The notes: generated from the sequence alone by a model not told the origin. A stretch of DNA of 25,529 nt from an uncultured Porphyromonadaceae bacterium (GCA_905202215.1 CAJKRG010000048.1:1-25529), one strand, 5' to 3'. Shown: positions 1 through 7,519, counted from the first letter of the stretch. Translations and numbers: made by a program.

Positions 1-100
1 AGACAGATAAGGATGATTATGACCGACGTGGCCGATGGCTGTAAGATAACATGCATTCTGCAGCCGTTCTGATTGTCTTTCGGCTGAACATCCGTGTGTG

Positions 101-135
101 AAAACGAGAAAAAGAGGTGCTCTCACGAGTACCTC
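101..135 (-). terminator. Rho-independent terminator of the superoxide dismutase gene
   Basis: A 9-bp stem (114-122 with 127-135, one G-U pair) closes a 4-base TCAC loop. On the minus strand it is followed by a T-rich run (complement of 101-113, TTTTTCTCGTTTT). It lies about 58 nt past the dismutase stop codon, in the right orientation to end that transcript. Confidence 0.7.
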
Positions 136-193
136 CCTTTCCATTCATCACATTATGCTAAAACTAAAGTGCTATTTTCTGTTCTGATAGTTT

Positions 194-769
194 TCAGTAT
201 CTGCTTTCGACCACACCCCAGTCGACGATGTCCCAGAGCTGTCTGAGGGCGTCGGCGCGACGGTTCTGATAGTCGAGGTAATATGCGTGTTCCCAGACGT
301 CGAAAGTGAGCAACGGCGTGAGGCCGGCTGTGATGGGGTTTGCGGCGTTGGGCCCCTGGGTTATAAATAGTTTTCCGTTCTCGTCGCGCGAGAGCCATAC
401 CCAGCCGGAGCCGAACAGGCCGACACCGGCGTCGACGAATGCTTCCTTGAATTTCTCGAAGGAGCCGAACTCGCGGTCTATGGCCTTGCGGAGGTCTCCC
501 TGCGGCTCACGGCGTCCGTCGGGCGAGAAAGTGAAGAAATAGAATATATGGTTCCATGCCTGCGAGGCGTTGTTGAACAGTGGCCCCTGCGCATGGGCTA
601 TGATTTCTTCAAGCTCCATGTCTTCGAATTCGGTGCCTTTGATGAGCCGGTTCAGGTTGTCGATATATGCTTTCTCGTGCTTGCCGTAGTGGAAATCGAC
701 GGTACGTCGGCTGATGGCAGGTTCGAGGGCGTCGTTGTCGTAGGGCAATTGAGGTTGTTCGTAGGTCAT
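194..769 (-). CDS. sodB: Superoxide dismutase, Fe/Mn family
   Basis: Cytoplasmic enzyme that dismutates superoxide to oxygen and hydrogen peroxide. The 191-residue product has the usual length and no signal peptide. All four expected metal ligands are visible: His27 (in FHYGKH), His74 (in WNHIFYFF), and Asp157 and His161 (in DVWEHAYY). The sequence resembles the FeSOD-type enzymes of Bacteroides, which in that genus are known to work with either Fe or Mn; the metal here cannot be read from the sequence. The gene stands alone, has its own terminator, and diverges from the amidase gene across a 176-bp spacer that contains a perfect inverted repeat. No clear Bacteroidales promoter was found upstream on this strand. 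The identification is secure. Confidence 0.97.
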   Translation of the reverse strand: MTYEQPQLPYDNDALEPAISRRTVDFHYGKHEKAYIDNLNRLIKGTEFEDMELEEIIAHAQGPLFNNASQAWNHIFYFFTFSPDGRREPQGDLRKAIDREFGSFEKFKEAFVDAGVGLFGSGWVWLSRDENGKLFITQGPNAANPITAGLTPLLTFDVWEHAYYLDYQNRRADALRQLWDIVDWGVVESRY

Positions 770-871
770 AGTTATAGTATCATTTTTGGTGATTTAGTAC
801 CATAATAACGCCCACAGACATACATGGTTCATGTTTTGTATCTTTTTGACCATTGTTAAGCCGAATTGTTA

Positions 872-889
872 AATGACGTCTGCGTCATT
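872..889. promoter_or_regulatory. Perfect inverted repeat between divergent sodB and amidase genes (possible operator)
   Basis: AATGACG-TCTG-CGTCATT is a perfect 7-bp inverted repeat with a 4-bp spacer. Its right edge is 29 bp before the -7 element of the amidase promoter, and it is about 100 bp upstream of the dismutase start. Symmetry, size and place fit a dimeric regulator site. No regulator is identified; the operator role is inferred. Confidence 0.4.
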
Positions 890-918
890 ATGGCGGACAG
901 ACCGATCAGACCACGGCT

Positions 919-926
919 TAACTTTG
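919..926 (+). promoter_or_regulatory. Bacteroidales -7 promoter element (TAACTTTG) for the amidase/DUF6808 pair
   Basis: The element matches the Bacteroides -7 consensus TAnnTTTG and lies 19 nt before the amidase ATG. No TTTG is present at the expected -33 position, so the promoter may depend on an activator or be weak. Confidence 0.5.
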
Positions 927-945
927 CATTATCAATAACCGATAA

Positions 946-1548
946 ATGAAAAAAGCTATGAAAAAGAATCTTGTGATTGTAGACAACGGACATGGTATCG
1001 AAACTCGCGGCAAATGCAGCCCCGACGGGCGTCACCGCGAATGGCATTGGAGCCGGATCGCCGGCCGCCGACTTGCGGAGGCATTGGAACGTAATGGAAT
1101 GGAGGCGGCGCTTCTTGTGCCGGAAGAGACCGATGTGTCGCTGCGCGAGCGCTGTCGCCGTGCGGCCGTCCTGTCGGCGGGGCGTCGTGCGGTGCTTGTG
1201 TCGATCCATAATAATGCGGCGGGCGACGGCTCGCGGTGGCTGGAGGCATGCGGCTGGTCGGTGTTTGTGGGGCGAAATGCCTCGGTGCAGTCGCGCCGTC
1301 TGGCCGGGATGCTCTTCCGGCGCGCCCGTTCGGCCGATATACTCGGCAACCGGGCGACACCCTCCTGCGGATACTGGACAGCAGATCTGGCGATCTGCCG
1401 CGACACGCCGTGCCCGGCGGTGCTTACGGAGAATATGTTTCAGGACAATCGTGCCGACGTGGCTTTTCTTGCGTCGGAGAGTGGGCTGTCGGTCATAGTC
1501 GATGTGCATCTGGCGGCATTGAAGGAATTTTTCGGATTATGGACATGA
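946..1548 (+). CDS. N-acetylmuramoyl-L-alanine amidase, phage endolysin-like (Amidase_3 fold)
   Basis: Predicted zinc amidase that cuts the bond between MurNAc and L-alanine in peptidoglycan. In the 200-residue product the fold is marked by DNGHG (zinc ligand His16), a REWHW segment (Glu32 as probable second ligand), SIHNNAAG (His88) and TENMFQDN (catalytic Glu162). The segments SPDGRHREW, LLVPE and CPAVLTENMFQDN are typical of the compact amidases found in Bacteroides prophages and mobile elements. There is no signal peptide or membrane segment, so export would need a holin or cell lysis, as for an endolysin. Met5 (ATG at 958) is an equally possible start. The stop overlaps the next start as ATGA, coupling it to the DUF6808-like gene. 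The enzyme class is secure; the phage origin is inferred. Confidence 0.88.
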   Translation: MKKAMKKNLVIVDNGHGIETRGKCSPDGRHREWHWSRIAGRRLAEALERNGMEAALLVPEETDVSLRERCRRAAVLSAGRRAVLVSIHNNAAGDGSRWLEACGWSVFVGRNASVQSRRLAGMLFRRARSADILGNRATPSCGYWTADLAICRDTPCPAVLTENMFQDNRADVAFLASESGLSVIVDVHLAALKEFFGLWT

Positions 1549-1988
1549 AATGGATTTTTTTAGGCTCCGTCGCCTTCGGAGCGGGTTTTTTTGTCGGCAT
1601 GTCGGCATGCGGGCACACCGGACGGCTGCCCGGCGAACTGCGGGTGCTCACCCGCTGCGACACCGTGCGCATAACATCGCCGCCGCGTGTGGCGGTACGC
1701 TATCTGAAGGCCGATACGGTCTACCTGCCTTCGCCCGGCGGGACGGACAGCGTCAGGGCTGTCGTGCCGTTCGAACAGGCCGAGTATGCCGGCGACGGCT
1801 ACCGCGCCTATGTGAGCGGCTACCGTCCGCGCCTCGACAGTCTTGTGACCGTGCGGTCATTTACTACGGCGCAGTGCGCGCCCCGGGTTCAGCGATTCAG
1901 CATAGGCCTGCAGGCCGGTTATGGAATTACGCCCCGTGGATTCCAGCCGTATATCGGCGTTGGTGTGAGTTATAAGATTAATTTGTAA
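1545..1988 (+). CDS. DUF6808-like, spanin-shaped membrane protein
   Basis: A 147-residue protein of unknown function. It has an N-terminal hydrophobic segment (about residues 3-20) ending in GMSAC, which could be a membrane anchor or a weak lipobox. A periplasmic stretch follows with the segment AYVSGYRPRLDSL, which I associate with the DUF6808 family of Bacteroidetes phages and mobile elements. The end is a glycine- and aromatic-rich pair of probable beta strands (about residues 119-147) resembling an outer-membrane hairpin. The ATG at 1545 overlaps the amidase stop as ATGA; a start at 1539 would add two residues. Layout (inner anchor, periplasmic linker, outer-membrane-like tail) and position after an endolysin suggest a spanin-like role in joining the two membranes during lysis. 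That role is inference; the family name is from memory. Confidence 0.72.
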   Translation: MKWIFLGSVAFGAGFFVGMSACGHTGRLPGELRVLTRCDTVRITSPPRVAVRYLKADTVYLPSPGGTDSVRAVVPFEQAEYAGDGYRAYVSGYRPRLDSLVTVRSFTTAQCAPRVQRFSIGLQAGYGITPRGFQPYIGVGVSYKINL

Positions 1989-1993
1989 ATTTG
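1986..1993 (+). promoter_or_regulatory. -7 element TAAATTTG abutting the RNA methyltransferase start
   Basis: TAAATTTG matches TAnnTTTG and contains the TAA stop codon of the preceding gene. Only four bases separate it from the ATG at 1998, so transcription would begin at or next to the start codon, giving a leaderless mRNA. The -33 region has no clean TTTG. Confidence 0.5.
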
Positions 1994-1997
1994 CGGA

Positions 1998-2819
1998 ATG
2001 ATAGTAGAAGTGGATTCCCTGCAGGCCGAGGGCCTGGAAATGTTCGCGTCGCTGACCGAGGCACAGCTGCGCAACCGGCTCGAGCCGGGCAAAGGAGTGT
2101 TCATAGCCGAGAGTCCCAAGGTGATAAAGGTCGCATTGGAGGCGGGGTATGAGCCTGTGGCCTTCCTGTGCGAGCGCCGTCATGTCGACGGCGATGCCGC
2201 ACCGCTGATAGCCATGTGCAGTCCCGAGGTGCCGGTCTATGTAGGGGCGCGAGAGTTGCTGGCCGGTCTTACGGGCTATGTGCTGACCCGCGGGGTGCTG
2301 TGCGCCATGCGCCGGCCCCCGGAGAGATCTGTGGAAGACGTTGTGGCCGCTGCGCGGCGTGTGGCTGTGATCGACGGAGTTGTCGATACGACCAATATCG
2401 GGGCGATCTTCCGCTCTGCGGCTGCGCTGGGCGTTGATGCTGTGGTGCTCACCCGGTCGTCGTGCGACCCTCTGAACCGCCGTGCGGTGCGCGTGTCGAT
2501 GGGTTCGGTCTTTCTCGTGCCGTGGACATGGCTGCCCGAGGGCGAGACTGCGGCTTATCTGAAGCGATACGGCTTCAGGACAGTGGCGATGGCTCTGCGC
2601 AACGACTCGATCCGTCTCGACGATCCGGCGCTTGCCGCCGAACCACAGCTTGCCATAGTGCTGGGCACGGAAGGCGACGGTCTTGCCGACAATGTGATCT
2701 CGGGGGCGGATTATACGGTGACTATTCCGATGTATCACGGCGTAGACTCGCTCAATGTGGCGGCGGCATCGGCCGTGGCTTTCTGGGAGCTTGCCGGAAA
2801 GCGGCATCAGACTCCGTAA
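1998..2819 (+). CDS. TrmH/SpoU-family RNA 2'-O-methyltransferase
   Basis: A 273-residue SPOUT-class methyltransferase that transfers a methyl group from S-adenosylmethionine to a ribose 2'-OH in rRNA or tRNA. All three SpoU motifs are present: motif 1 around Asn133 and Arg139 (TTNIGAIFRSAAALG), motif 2 VLGTEGDGL (residues 221-229) and motif 3 SLNVAAASAVAF (251-262). Together these form the knotted SAM site. The N-terminal ~110 residues match the substrate-binding region of the RlmB/TrmH-like subgroup, with the GVFIAESPKVI segment. The exact target nucleotide cannot be told. The ATG at 1998 is chosen because it begins the conserved N-terminus right after a promoter element. The 3' end overlaps the convergent nitroreductase gene by 13 bp. 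Confidence 0.92.
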   Translation: MIVEVDSLQAEGLEMFASLTEAQLRNRLEPGKGVFIAESPKVIKVALEAGYEPVAFLCERRHVDGDAAPLIAMCSPEVPVYVGARELLAGLTGYVLTRGVLCAMRRPPERSVEDVVAAARRVAVIDGVVDTTNIGAIFRSAAALGVDAVVLTRSSCDPLNRRAVRVSMGSVFLVPWTWLPEGETAAYLKRYGFRTVAMALRNDSIRLDDPALAAEPQLAIVLGTEGDGLADNVISGADYTVTIPMYHGVDSLNVAAASAVAFWELAGKRHQTP

Positions 2820-3403
2820 CCGACCGTGAGCGCTACCTGAAAGCGGTAGCTGTCGGGTAGATCGAGCAGTTTTTTCACGGAAGGAACATCGACCATCATG
2901 CGTTCGACGACATTGATGTCTTCGGCGCTGCAATAGAGATATACGTTTTCGGCGACCGCTCCGGCGTCGAGTGCCGATGCCCAGGCCTCATGACCGGCCA
3001 TGACGGTGTCGATTTCGGGATTGCCGGTGCGGAAGGCGTCGAAATCGCTGAATATGACGAGGCTGATAGGCGCTTCGGGTACGAAATCCTGCATGCCGGC
3101 ATAGCTGCGGAAGTCGCCTGCGGTCACGGCTTCGAGAACCGAGTCGACGGGATTGTAGAGATATACGCCTGATGGCATGAAGGCATATATGCGGAGCGGA
3201 TAGAGGCCCATGGCGGCCGGAACCGTGCGGTGGCCGTCGGTTCGGTTTATTCCGTATGCGGCCCAGAGGAGCTGCGACAGATGAGTGGCCGACAGAGGGC
3301 GGGCAATGAACAGGCGGCTGGTATGACGGCGGTAAATGGCGTCGAGAAGGCTTCCGGGCGCAGGCTTGTGCTGCAGCTGAGGCGAGAGGACGATGTTTTG
3401 CAT
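2807..3403 (-). CDS. Nitroreductase-family protein (SagB/ThcOx-type dehydrogenase)
   Basis: FMN-dependent oxidoreductase family; the natural substrate is unknown. The 198-residue product opens with an IYRRHTSRLF segment, the usual FMN-phosphate-binding start of nitroreductases. It continues with LSQLLWAAYGIN and has the typical late helix DAGAVAENVYLYC and the C-terminal LTVGYG. No signal peptide is present after the chosen start. I use the internal ATG at 3401-3403, because the frame upstream (to 3496) encodes a low-complexity extension unlike the family. It is a single gene, convergent with the methyltransferase (13-bp overlap) and divergent from tig. Bacteroidales genomes carry several such enzymes, often considered general redox or detoxification enzymes. 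Confidence 0.9.
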   Translation of the reverse strand: MQNIVLSPQLQHKPAPGSLLDAIYRRHTSRLFIARPLSATHLSQLLWAAYGINRTDGHRTVPAAMGLYPLRIYAFMPSGVYLYNPVDSVLEAVTAGDFRSYAGMQDFVPEAPISLVIFSDFDAFRTGNPEIDTVMAGHEAWASALDAGAVAENVYLYCSAEDINVVERMMVDVPSVKKLLDLPDSYRFQVALTVGYGV

Positions 3404-3523
3404 TCGTTGTTGGTGATTAGTGGAACATGCGTTTTTAACGTCTGTTAGGGTTTTGTTGTTCGATTTAGGTAAAAAAAGAGCGTCGGTACGCCTCAAAAAG
3501 GCCGTAAAACAAAAAATTATGTG

Positions 3524-3531
3524 TAATTTTG
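3524..3531 (+). promoter_or_regulatory. -7 element TAATTTTG upstream of tig
   Basis: TAATTTTG matches TAnnTTTG. It would give a leader of about 105 nt before the trigger factor start. No -33 TTTG is seen. The rest of the 238-bp divergent spacer (3404-3641) shows no gene or conserved RNA that I recognise. Confidence 0.45.
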
Positions 3532-3641
3532 CAGTTCGGAAACCGCAGGCATGCTTTTCCCGTTAATCTCAACGGTTGCCGGAAGGCTGTCGGGAGAACG
3601 AAAAACGAAATAAAAATCATATTCTAAAATACAGATACATA

Positions 3642-5033
3642 ATGGACGTAACACTCGAAAAGACCGGCGATCTCGAAGGTCGCCTGGTTGTGAAAATCGA
3701 AGAAGCAGATTATGCCGCCCGCGTGAAGAAAGAACTTAAGGAAATCGGCCAGAACCGCCAGATTCCCGGCTTCCGCAAAGGACATGTAGATATGGCACAG
3801 CTCCAGAAGCGTTTCGGCAAGCAGGTGAAAGCCGGCGTGCTCAACGACGTAGCTTCTGATGCAGCCCTCAAATATATCGAGGACAACAAGATCGCTATCC
3901 TCGGCCAGCCTATCCCCGCCGACGAGAACGAAATGAACCTCGACAACAAGGATTTCACATTCGTATACGAGATCGGCATGATGCCCGAACTCAACATTGT
4001 TTTCGACCAGAACGTCGAGCTTGACTTCTACAACATCGCCGTAAGCGACGAGATGGTAGCAGAGCAGGACAAGAACATCCGCATGCAGGCCGGCGACCGC
4101 GTGACCACCGATACCTACGGCGAGCGCGCTCTCGTGAAAGGCACCATCATGCAGCTTGCCGAAGACGGCCAGGTGAAGGCCGACGGCATTCAGGTGACCG
4201 ACGGCATTGTCGCTCCCTTCCTGTTCAAGAGCAAGGAAGAGGCCGCCAAGTTCGAAGGCACCAAGGCCGGCGACAAGGTTGTGTTCGACGCATTCGCTAC
4301 CTGCGACGGCAACGAGGCCGAAATCGCCTCGATGCTCCATATCGACCGCGACCGTGTGGAGGAAGCCCGCGGCAACTTCGAGATGACCATCACCGAGTAT
4401 GTTGTCAACAAGCCGGCCGAACTCGGACAGGAATTCTATGACAAGGTATTCGGCGCCGATACCGTGCACAATGAAGAAGAATACTTCGCCCGTGTACGCG
4501 ACATGATCGCTCAGGGACTCCAGCCCAACAGCCGCAGCCTCTTCGTGCGCATGACCGAAGACTACCTCATGGAGACCTACGGTGCCAACATGCAGCTTCC
4601 TGAAGGCTTCCTGCGTAAGTTCATGGTACGCGTAAACCCCGAAATCAAGGCCGAAGACGTAGACGAACAGCTCAAGCTGGCTCTCCCCGGCATGAAGTGG
4701 GAAATCATCGAAGGCCAGGCCGGCCGCGTGATGGGTGTGAAGGTAGAGGAAGACGACGTGAAGGCTATGGCCCGTTCGATCGCCATGGAGCAGCTCATAC
4801 AGTACGGTATGGGCCAGATGGCAGAGCAGATGGCCGATTACTACGCCGAAAACCTTCTCAAGGACAAGGATCAGCGCCGTCGCCTCGTAGACCAGGCTTA
4901 CACCTCGAAGCTTATGAACGCTATCCACAACGCCGTGAAGCTGAACGAGAAGACTGTGTCGCTCGACGAATTCCGCGCACTCGTCGACACCCTCAACAAT
5001 GCGAGCGGTGCCGCCGTGGCTGCCGAAGAATAA
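3642..5033 (+). CDS. tig: Trigger factor, ribosome-associated chaperone
   Basis: Chaperone that binds ribosomal protein uL23 at the exit tunnel and shields nascent chains. From the ATG at 3642 the product has 463 residues, close to the Bacteroides family length. The ribosome-binding signature GFRKG lies at residues 43-47 of the N-terminal domain. A divergent middle region occupies the place of the FKBP-type prolyl isomerase domain, and a long helical C-terminal domain (from about residue 260) is rich in Glu, Gln and Met. The 22 residues encoded upstream in frame (from 3576) do not resemble the family, so the later start is preferred. Codon use is strongly biased to C-ending codons compared with its neighbours, which fits high expression. 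The gene is monocistronic: it has its own promoter and is followed by a strong terminator. Confidence 0.96.
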   Translation: MDVTLEKTGDLEGRLVVKIEEADYAARVKKELKEIGQNRQIPGFRKGHVDMAQLQKRFGKQVKAGVLNDVASDAALKYIEDNKIAILGQPIPADENEMNLDNKDFTFVYEIGMMPELNIVFDQNVELDFYNIAVSDEMVAEQDKNIRMQAGDRVTTDTYGERALVKGTIMQLAEDGQVKADGIQVTDGIVAPFLFKSKEEAAKFEGTKAGDKVVFDAFATCDGNEAEIASMLHIDRDRVEEARGNFEMTITEYVVNKPAELGQEFYDKVFGADTVHNEEEYFARVRDMIAQGLQPNSRSLFVRMTEDYLMETYGANMQLPEGFLRKFMVRVNPEIKAEDVDEQLKLALPGMKWEIIEGQAGRVMGVKVEEDDVKAMARSIAMEQLIQYGMGQMAEQMADYYAENLLKDKDQRRRLVDQAYTSKLMNAIHNAVKLNEKTVSLDEFRALVDTLNNASGAAVAAEE

Positions 5034-5056
5034 CAGAAAATTTCTTTTCCTAAATA

Positions 5057-5093
5057 GAAAGCCGCAGGAGCGTTTTTTGCTTCTGCGGCTTTC
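5057..5093. terminator. Strong bidirectional hairpin terminator between tig and pncB
   Basis: A 15-bp stem (5057-5071 with 5079-5093, one G-U pair) encloses a 7-base loop, GTTTTTT. It lies between two convergent genes and starts with GAAA and ends with TTTC. It therefore looks able to end tig on the plus strand and the pncB operon on the minus strand, though neither side has a long U-tract. Confidence 0.75.
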
Positions 5094-5097
5094 GTGC

Positions 5098-6303
5098 TTA
5101 TGAGAGGTGGAGCTCCTGGAGGAAGCGGGCGACAACCTCGGGGTCGCCGGTGTATTTGCCGTGATCTTCGCTGAGTTTGCAGGTGTCGTTGTAGAATGTC
5201 CAGGATTCAGTGATTTTGACGGCGGTGAGCTTTATGACGATGTTTCGCGGTTTTATGCCGGGAAAGTCGTTGGTGAAATGTGTGCCGATGCCGAACGACG
5301 GAATACAGCGCGGCGCGGCATATGCCTGAAGGGCAATGGCGCGGTCGGTGTCGAGCGCGTTGCTGAACACGACCTGTTTTGTGCGCGGGTCAATGCCGAG
5401 CGAGGCATATTTCGCGCATATTTTGTCGAGCTGGTCGATGTTGTCGCCGCTGTCTACCCGCAGACCCTTGAACATATTGGCGAAATCTTCGGAAAAATTG
5501 AGGCTGAAGATACGCCAGCCGTATGTGTCGTAGAGGAATGTGCCGAGGGCGCCGCGGAAAGTATTCGACCATGCATCCATGGCCATATAGTTTGCCATCT
5601 GGGGCCCGTACATGCCGGCGATCGCGCAGATGAATTCGTGAGCCATCGTGCCCATCGGCATGAGGTCGTATTTCATTGCGAAATAGACGTTGCTTGTGCC
5701 GGTGAAACGGCCCGGGAGGCCTGGATTCGCGGCTGCGTAGCCGGCCATAGCCTTTACGAGTGCGTCCTGTGCCTCGAAAGAGGCGCGGCGGCGTGTTCCG
5801 AAATCGCTGAACGAGCATCCGGCCTCAAGGAGGCGCCGCGCCTTGTCGGCTGACCGCCGGGCGAAGTCGGCGTAATCGATTCCGGCAAGATGTCCTGTCA
5901 TTTCGTAGTACAGTTCCGAGACAATGGCGAGGAGCTTGACTTCGAGAAAGATAGTCTCGCACCAGGCACCTTCTATGCCGATCGACAGATGGCCTTCGGC
6001 GTCCTGCGAAGCGGAGACCCATTCCTGTCGGAAGCGGAAACCGCGGAGGTAATTGTAGAACCAGTAGGGGAGATAGGGGCACCGCCGCTGCATGAAGGCG
6101 ATTTCCTCTTCGGTGATCCGCACGTTTTCGAGCATGGCGACCTGAGCCATAAGCTCCTGGGCGAATCCGGGAGGGTAGACGCTGTTGTTGCGGTCGGTGA
6201 AGCGATATTTGACCTGTGCGCGCGGATAGTTGGCAACCACGGCGCAGCACATCGTGAACTTATAGAGGTCGTCGTCGGTGAAGTGTCGGATGATCTGATT
6301 CAT
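5098..6303 (-). CDS. pncB: Nicotinate phosphoribosyltransferase
   Basis: Converts nicotinate and PRPP, with ATP, to nicotinate mononucleotide in the Preiss-Handler branch of NAD salvage. The 401-residue product has the normal length. Visible motifs are FSDFGTRRR (165-173), GTSN (202-205), GTMAHEF with the phosphorylated His222, RVDSGD (282-287) and GIGTHFTND near the C-terminus. The start ATG overlaps the stop of the upstream HD-nicotinamidase gene as ATGA, so both enzymes of nicotinamide recycling are translated from one message in pathway order. The gene converges on tig across a shared hairpin terminator. The identification is secure. Confidence 0.97.
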   Translation of the reverse strand: MNQIIRHFTDDDLYKFTMCCAVVANYPRAQVKYRFTDRNNSVYPPGFAQELMAQVAMLENVRITEEEIAFMQRRCPYLPYWFYNYLRGFRFRQEWVSASQDAEGHLSIGIEGAWCETIFLEVKLLAIVSELYYEMTGHLAGIDYADFARRSADKARRLLEAGCSFSDFGTRRRASFEAQDALVKAMAGYAAANPGLPGRFTGTSNVYFAMKYDLMPMGTMAHEFICAIAGMYGPQMANYMAMDAWSNTFRGALGTFLYDTYGWRIFSLNFSEDFANMFKGLRVDSGDNIDQLDKICAKYASLGIDPRTKQVVFSNALDTDRAIALQAYAAPRCIPSFGIGTHFTNDFPGIKPRNIVIKLTAVKITESWTFYNDTCKLSEDHGKYTGDPEVVARFLQELHLS

Positions 6304-7436
6304 AATGTAGGGGAGAAGGGTTTCAACAGACGCCAGTTTATGTCAGGGTAAAGTCTGCGGCCGTCTTCGAGCGTACGGGCCACGCAGATGTCTCCGGCGA
6401 GGCCGCATATGTCGATTTTGACTATGCCGGACATTTTTATGACTTTATCAATAATTTCGGCCGACTGCCTGTTGGCGAAAATAGAGTATTCCTCGCGGTC
6501 GCGTTCGGTGCCTTTGGTGACGAAGATGTTGAGGCCGGAGGTGTTTTCGATAGCGCAGATTATGGAGATGTATATACTCTCTCCGCGTGTTCCGGCGACA
6601 CAATGCGGAGGCCACTCGCCGCCGTTACCGGTGAAAGACATATGGTCGGCGGGGTGCGAGTCGGCGGTTATGACGCGGACGGTGTACTGTCCGTCGGTCT
6701 GCCGGATATATGTGGCCAGATCGTCCATCGCCTGTGCGGCTCCCGGTACGGGGAGGGGGCCGTCGATGAAATCGTACTGCGGATCGACGATGAGGAGCAT
6801 TTTCCGGAAGCGGGACATCACTTCGTCGACTTCACGGCACACTTCTTCGTAAGCTTCGGGATCGATGGTAGCCATGACCATGTTTTTTGCGAAATCGACC
6901 ATAGCCCGCGCCGGAGCCGTGCGGAGGAAGAGAGGATCGAGGCCGTGAGGCCCGAGACGGGGACGGTCGAGAGCGTCGGCGTCCTTGAAAACGGCGTAGA
7001 GTTTTTCGACGCGTTGGGAGTCGGCTCCGAAGTGTTTCCGGATAGCCTCCATGCCCAGATTGTCGTCGAGATCGTGATAGCGAATCAGGAAAGCGGTCTC
7101 GGGGTGAAAGACAACTTCCGGGTGGGCGAGACAGTACTCTTTATAGTAAGCGGCGGCGCGTGCGCCGTGTCCTTTGTCGTATCCTTCGTCGAGCCGACGG
7201 GTGTCGTGAAAGACCGCAGCCTGAGCAAGAATCTCGAGAGCCTCGGGGTCGTCGCCGAAGATATCGCGGCCGACTGCGAGTGCGAGCAGAAGCACGCGGC
7301 GGCAGTGACCGACAGCGTGTATCTTGCTGTCGGGACGGTTGAAGATCACTTTCCCGTCGAAGAAAGCGCTCCAGTGTTCATATAGCCGCAGGACTTCCGG
7401 ACCGAAGTCGGCGGCGAAATTTTTAACGTTATCCAT
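6300..7436 (-). CDS. pncA: Fused HD-domain hydrolase / nicotinamidase
   Basis: A two-domain protein of 378 residues from the ATG at 7434-7436. Residues about 30-210 form an HD-domain fold with HAVGHCRRV (His40/His44), AVFHDTRR (His77-Asp78) and later FKDADALDR (Asp152/Asp154), enough for a metal-dependent phosphohydrolase; its substrate is unknown. Residues 213-378 are a nicotinamidase. It has VDPQYDF (catalytic Asp218), VTKGT (Lys308) and GLAGDICV (nucleophile Cys351), plus metal ligands Asp259, His261, His265 and His278 (WPPHCV). This half should convert nicotinamide to nicotinate. It is joined by ATGA overlap to pncB, the next pathway step. The upstream in-frame extension (to 7511) runs through the promoter and is rejected. 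Both active sites look intact. The gene symbol describes only the C-terminal half. Confidence 0.88.
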   Translation of the reverse strand: MDNVKNFAADFGPEVLRLYEHWSAFFDGKVIFNRPDSKIHAVGHCRRVLLLALAVGRDIFGDDPEALEILAQAAVFHDTRRLDEGYDKGHGARAAAYYKEYCLAHPEVVFHPETAFLIRYHDLDDNLGMEAIRKHFGADSQRVEKLYAVFKDADALDRPRLGPHGLDPLFLRTAPARAMVDFAKNMVMATIDPEAYEEVCREVDEVMSRFRKMLLIVDPQYDFIDGPLPVPGAAQAMDDLATYIRQTDGQYTVRVITADSHPADHMSFTGNGGEWPPHCVAGTRGESIYISIICAIENTSGLNIFVTKGTERDREEYSIFANRQSAEIIDKVIKMSGIVKIDICGLAGDICVARTLEDGRRLYPDINWRLLKPFSPTL

Positions 7437-7444
7437 AATTATCA

Positions 7445-7452
7445 CAAATATA
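7445..7452 (-). promoter_or_regulatory. -7 element TATATTTG for the NAD salvage operon
   Basis: On the minus strand TATATTTG matches TAnnTTTG and lies eight bases before the ATG of the HD-nicotinamidase gene, so the leader would be only a few bases. A TTTC, not TTTG, lies roughly 16 bp further upstream. Confidence 0.45.
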
Positions 7453-7519
7453 CAACATTTCAGACTTGGAAACATGTTCGGAACCGCTGAAAAAAATATG
7501 TTATTAAACACGGCCTAAT

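Noticed and set aside
61..86. CAGCCG/CGGCTG hairpin with a 14-base loop at the window edge
   Set aside because: The stem is short, the loop large and there is no T-run; the neighbouring gene is not visible, so no role can be supported.
856..1509. Antisense open frame across the amidase
   Set aside because: The Arg/His-rich translation shows no motifs, and it crosses the amidase promoter and the inverted repeat.
3404..3496. N-terminal extension of the nitroreductase to 3496
   Set aside because: The extra 31 residues are unlike the family and would place the start in the divergent promoter region; the ATG at 3401-3403 fits the family start.
3624..5135. A 503-codon open frame antisense to tig
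   Set aside because: Its Leu/His/Val-rich product mirrors the strong codon bias of trigger factor and would run through the shared terminator; no family resemblance.
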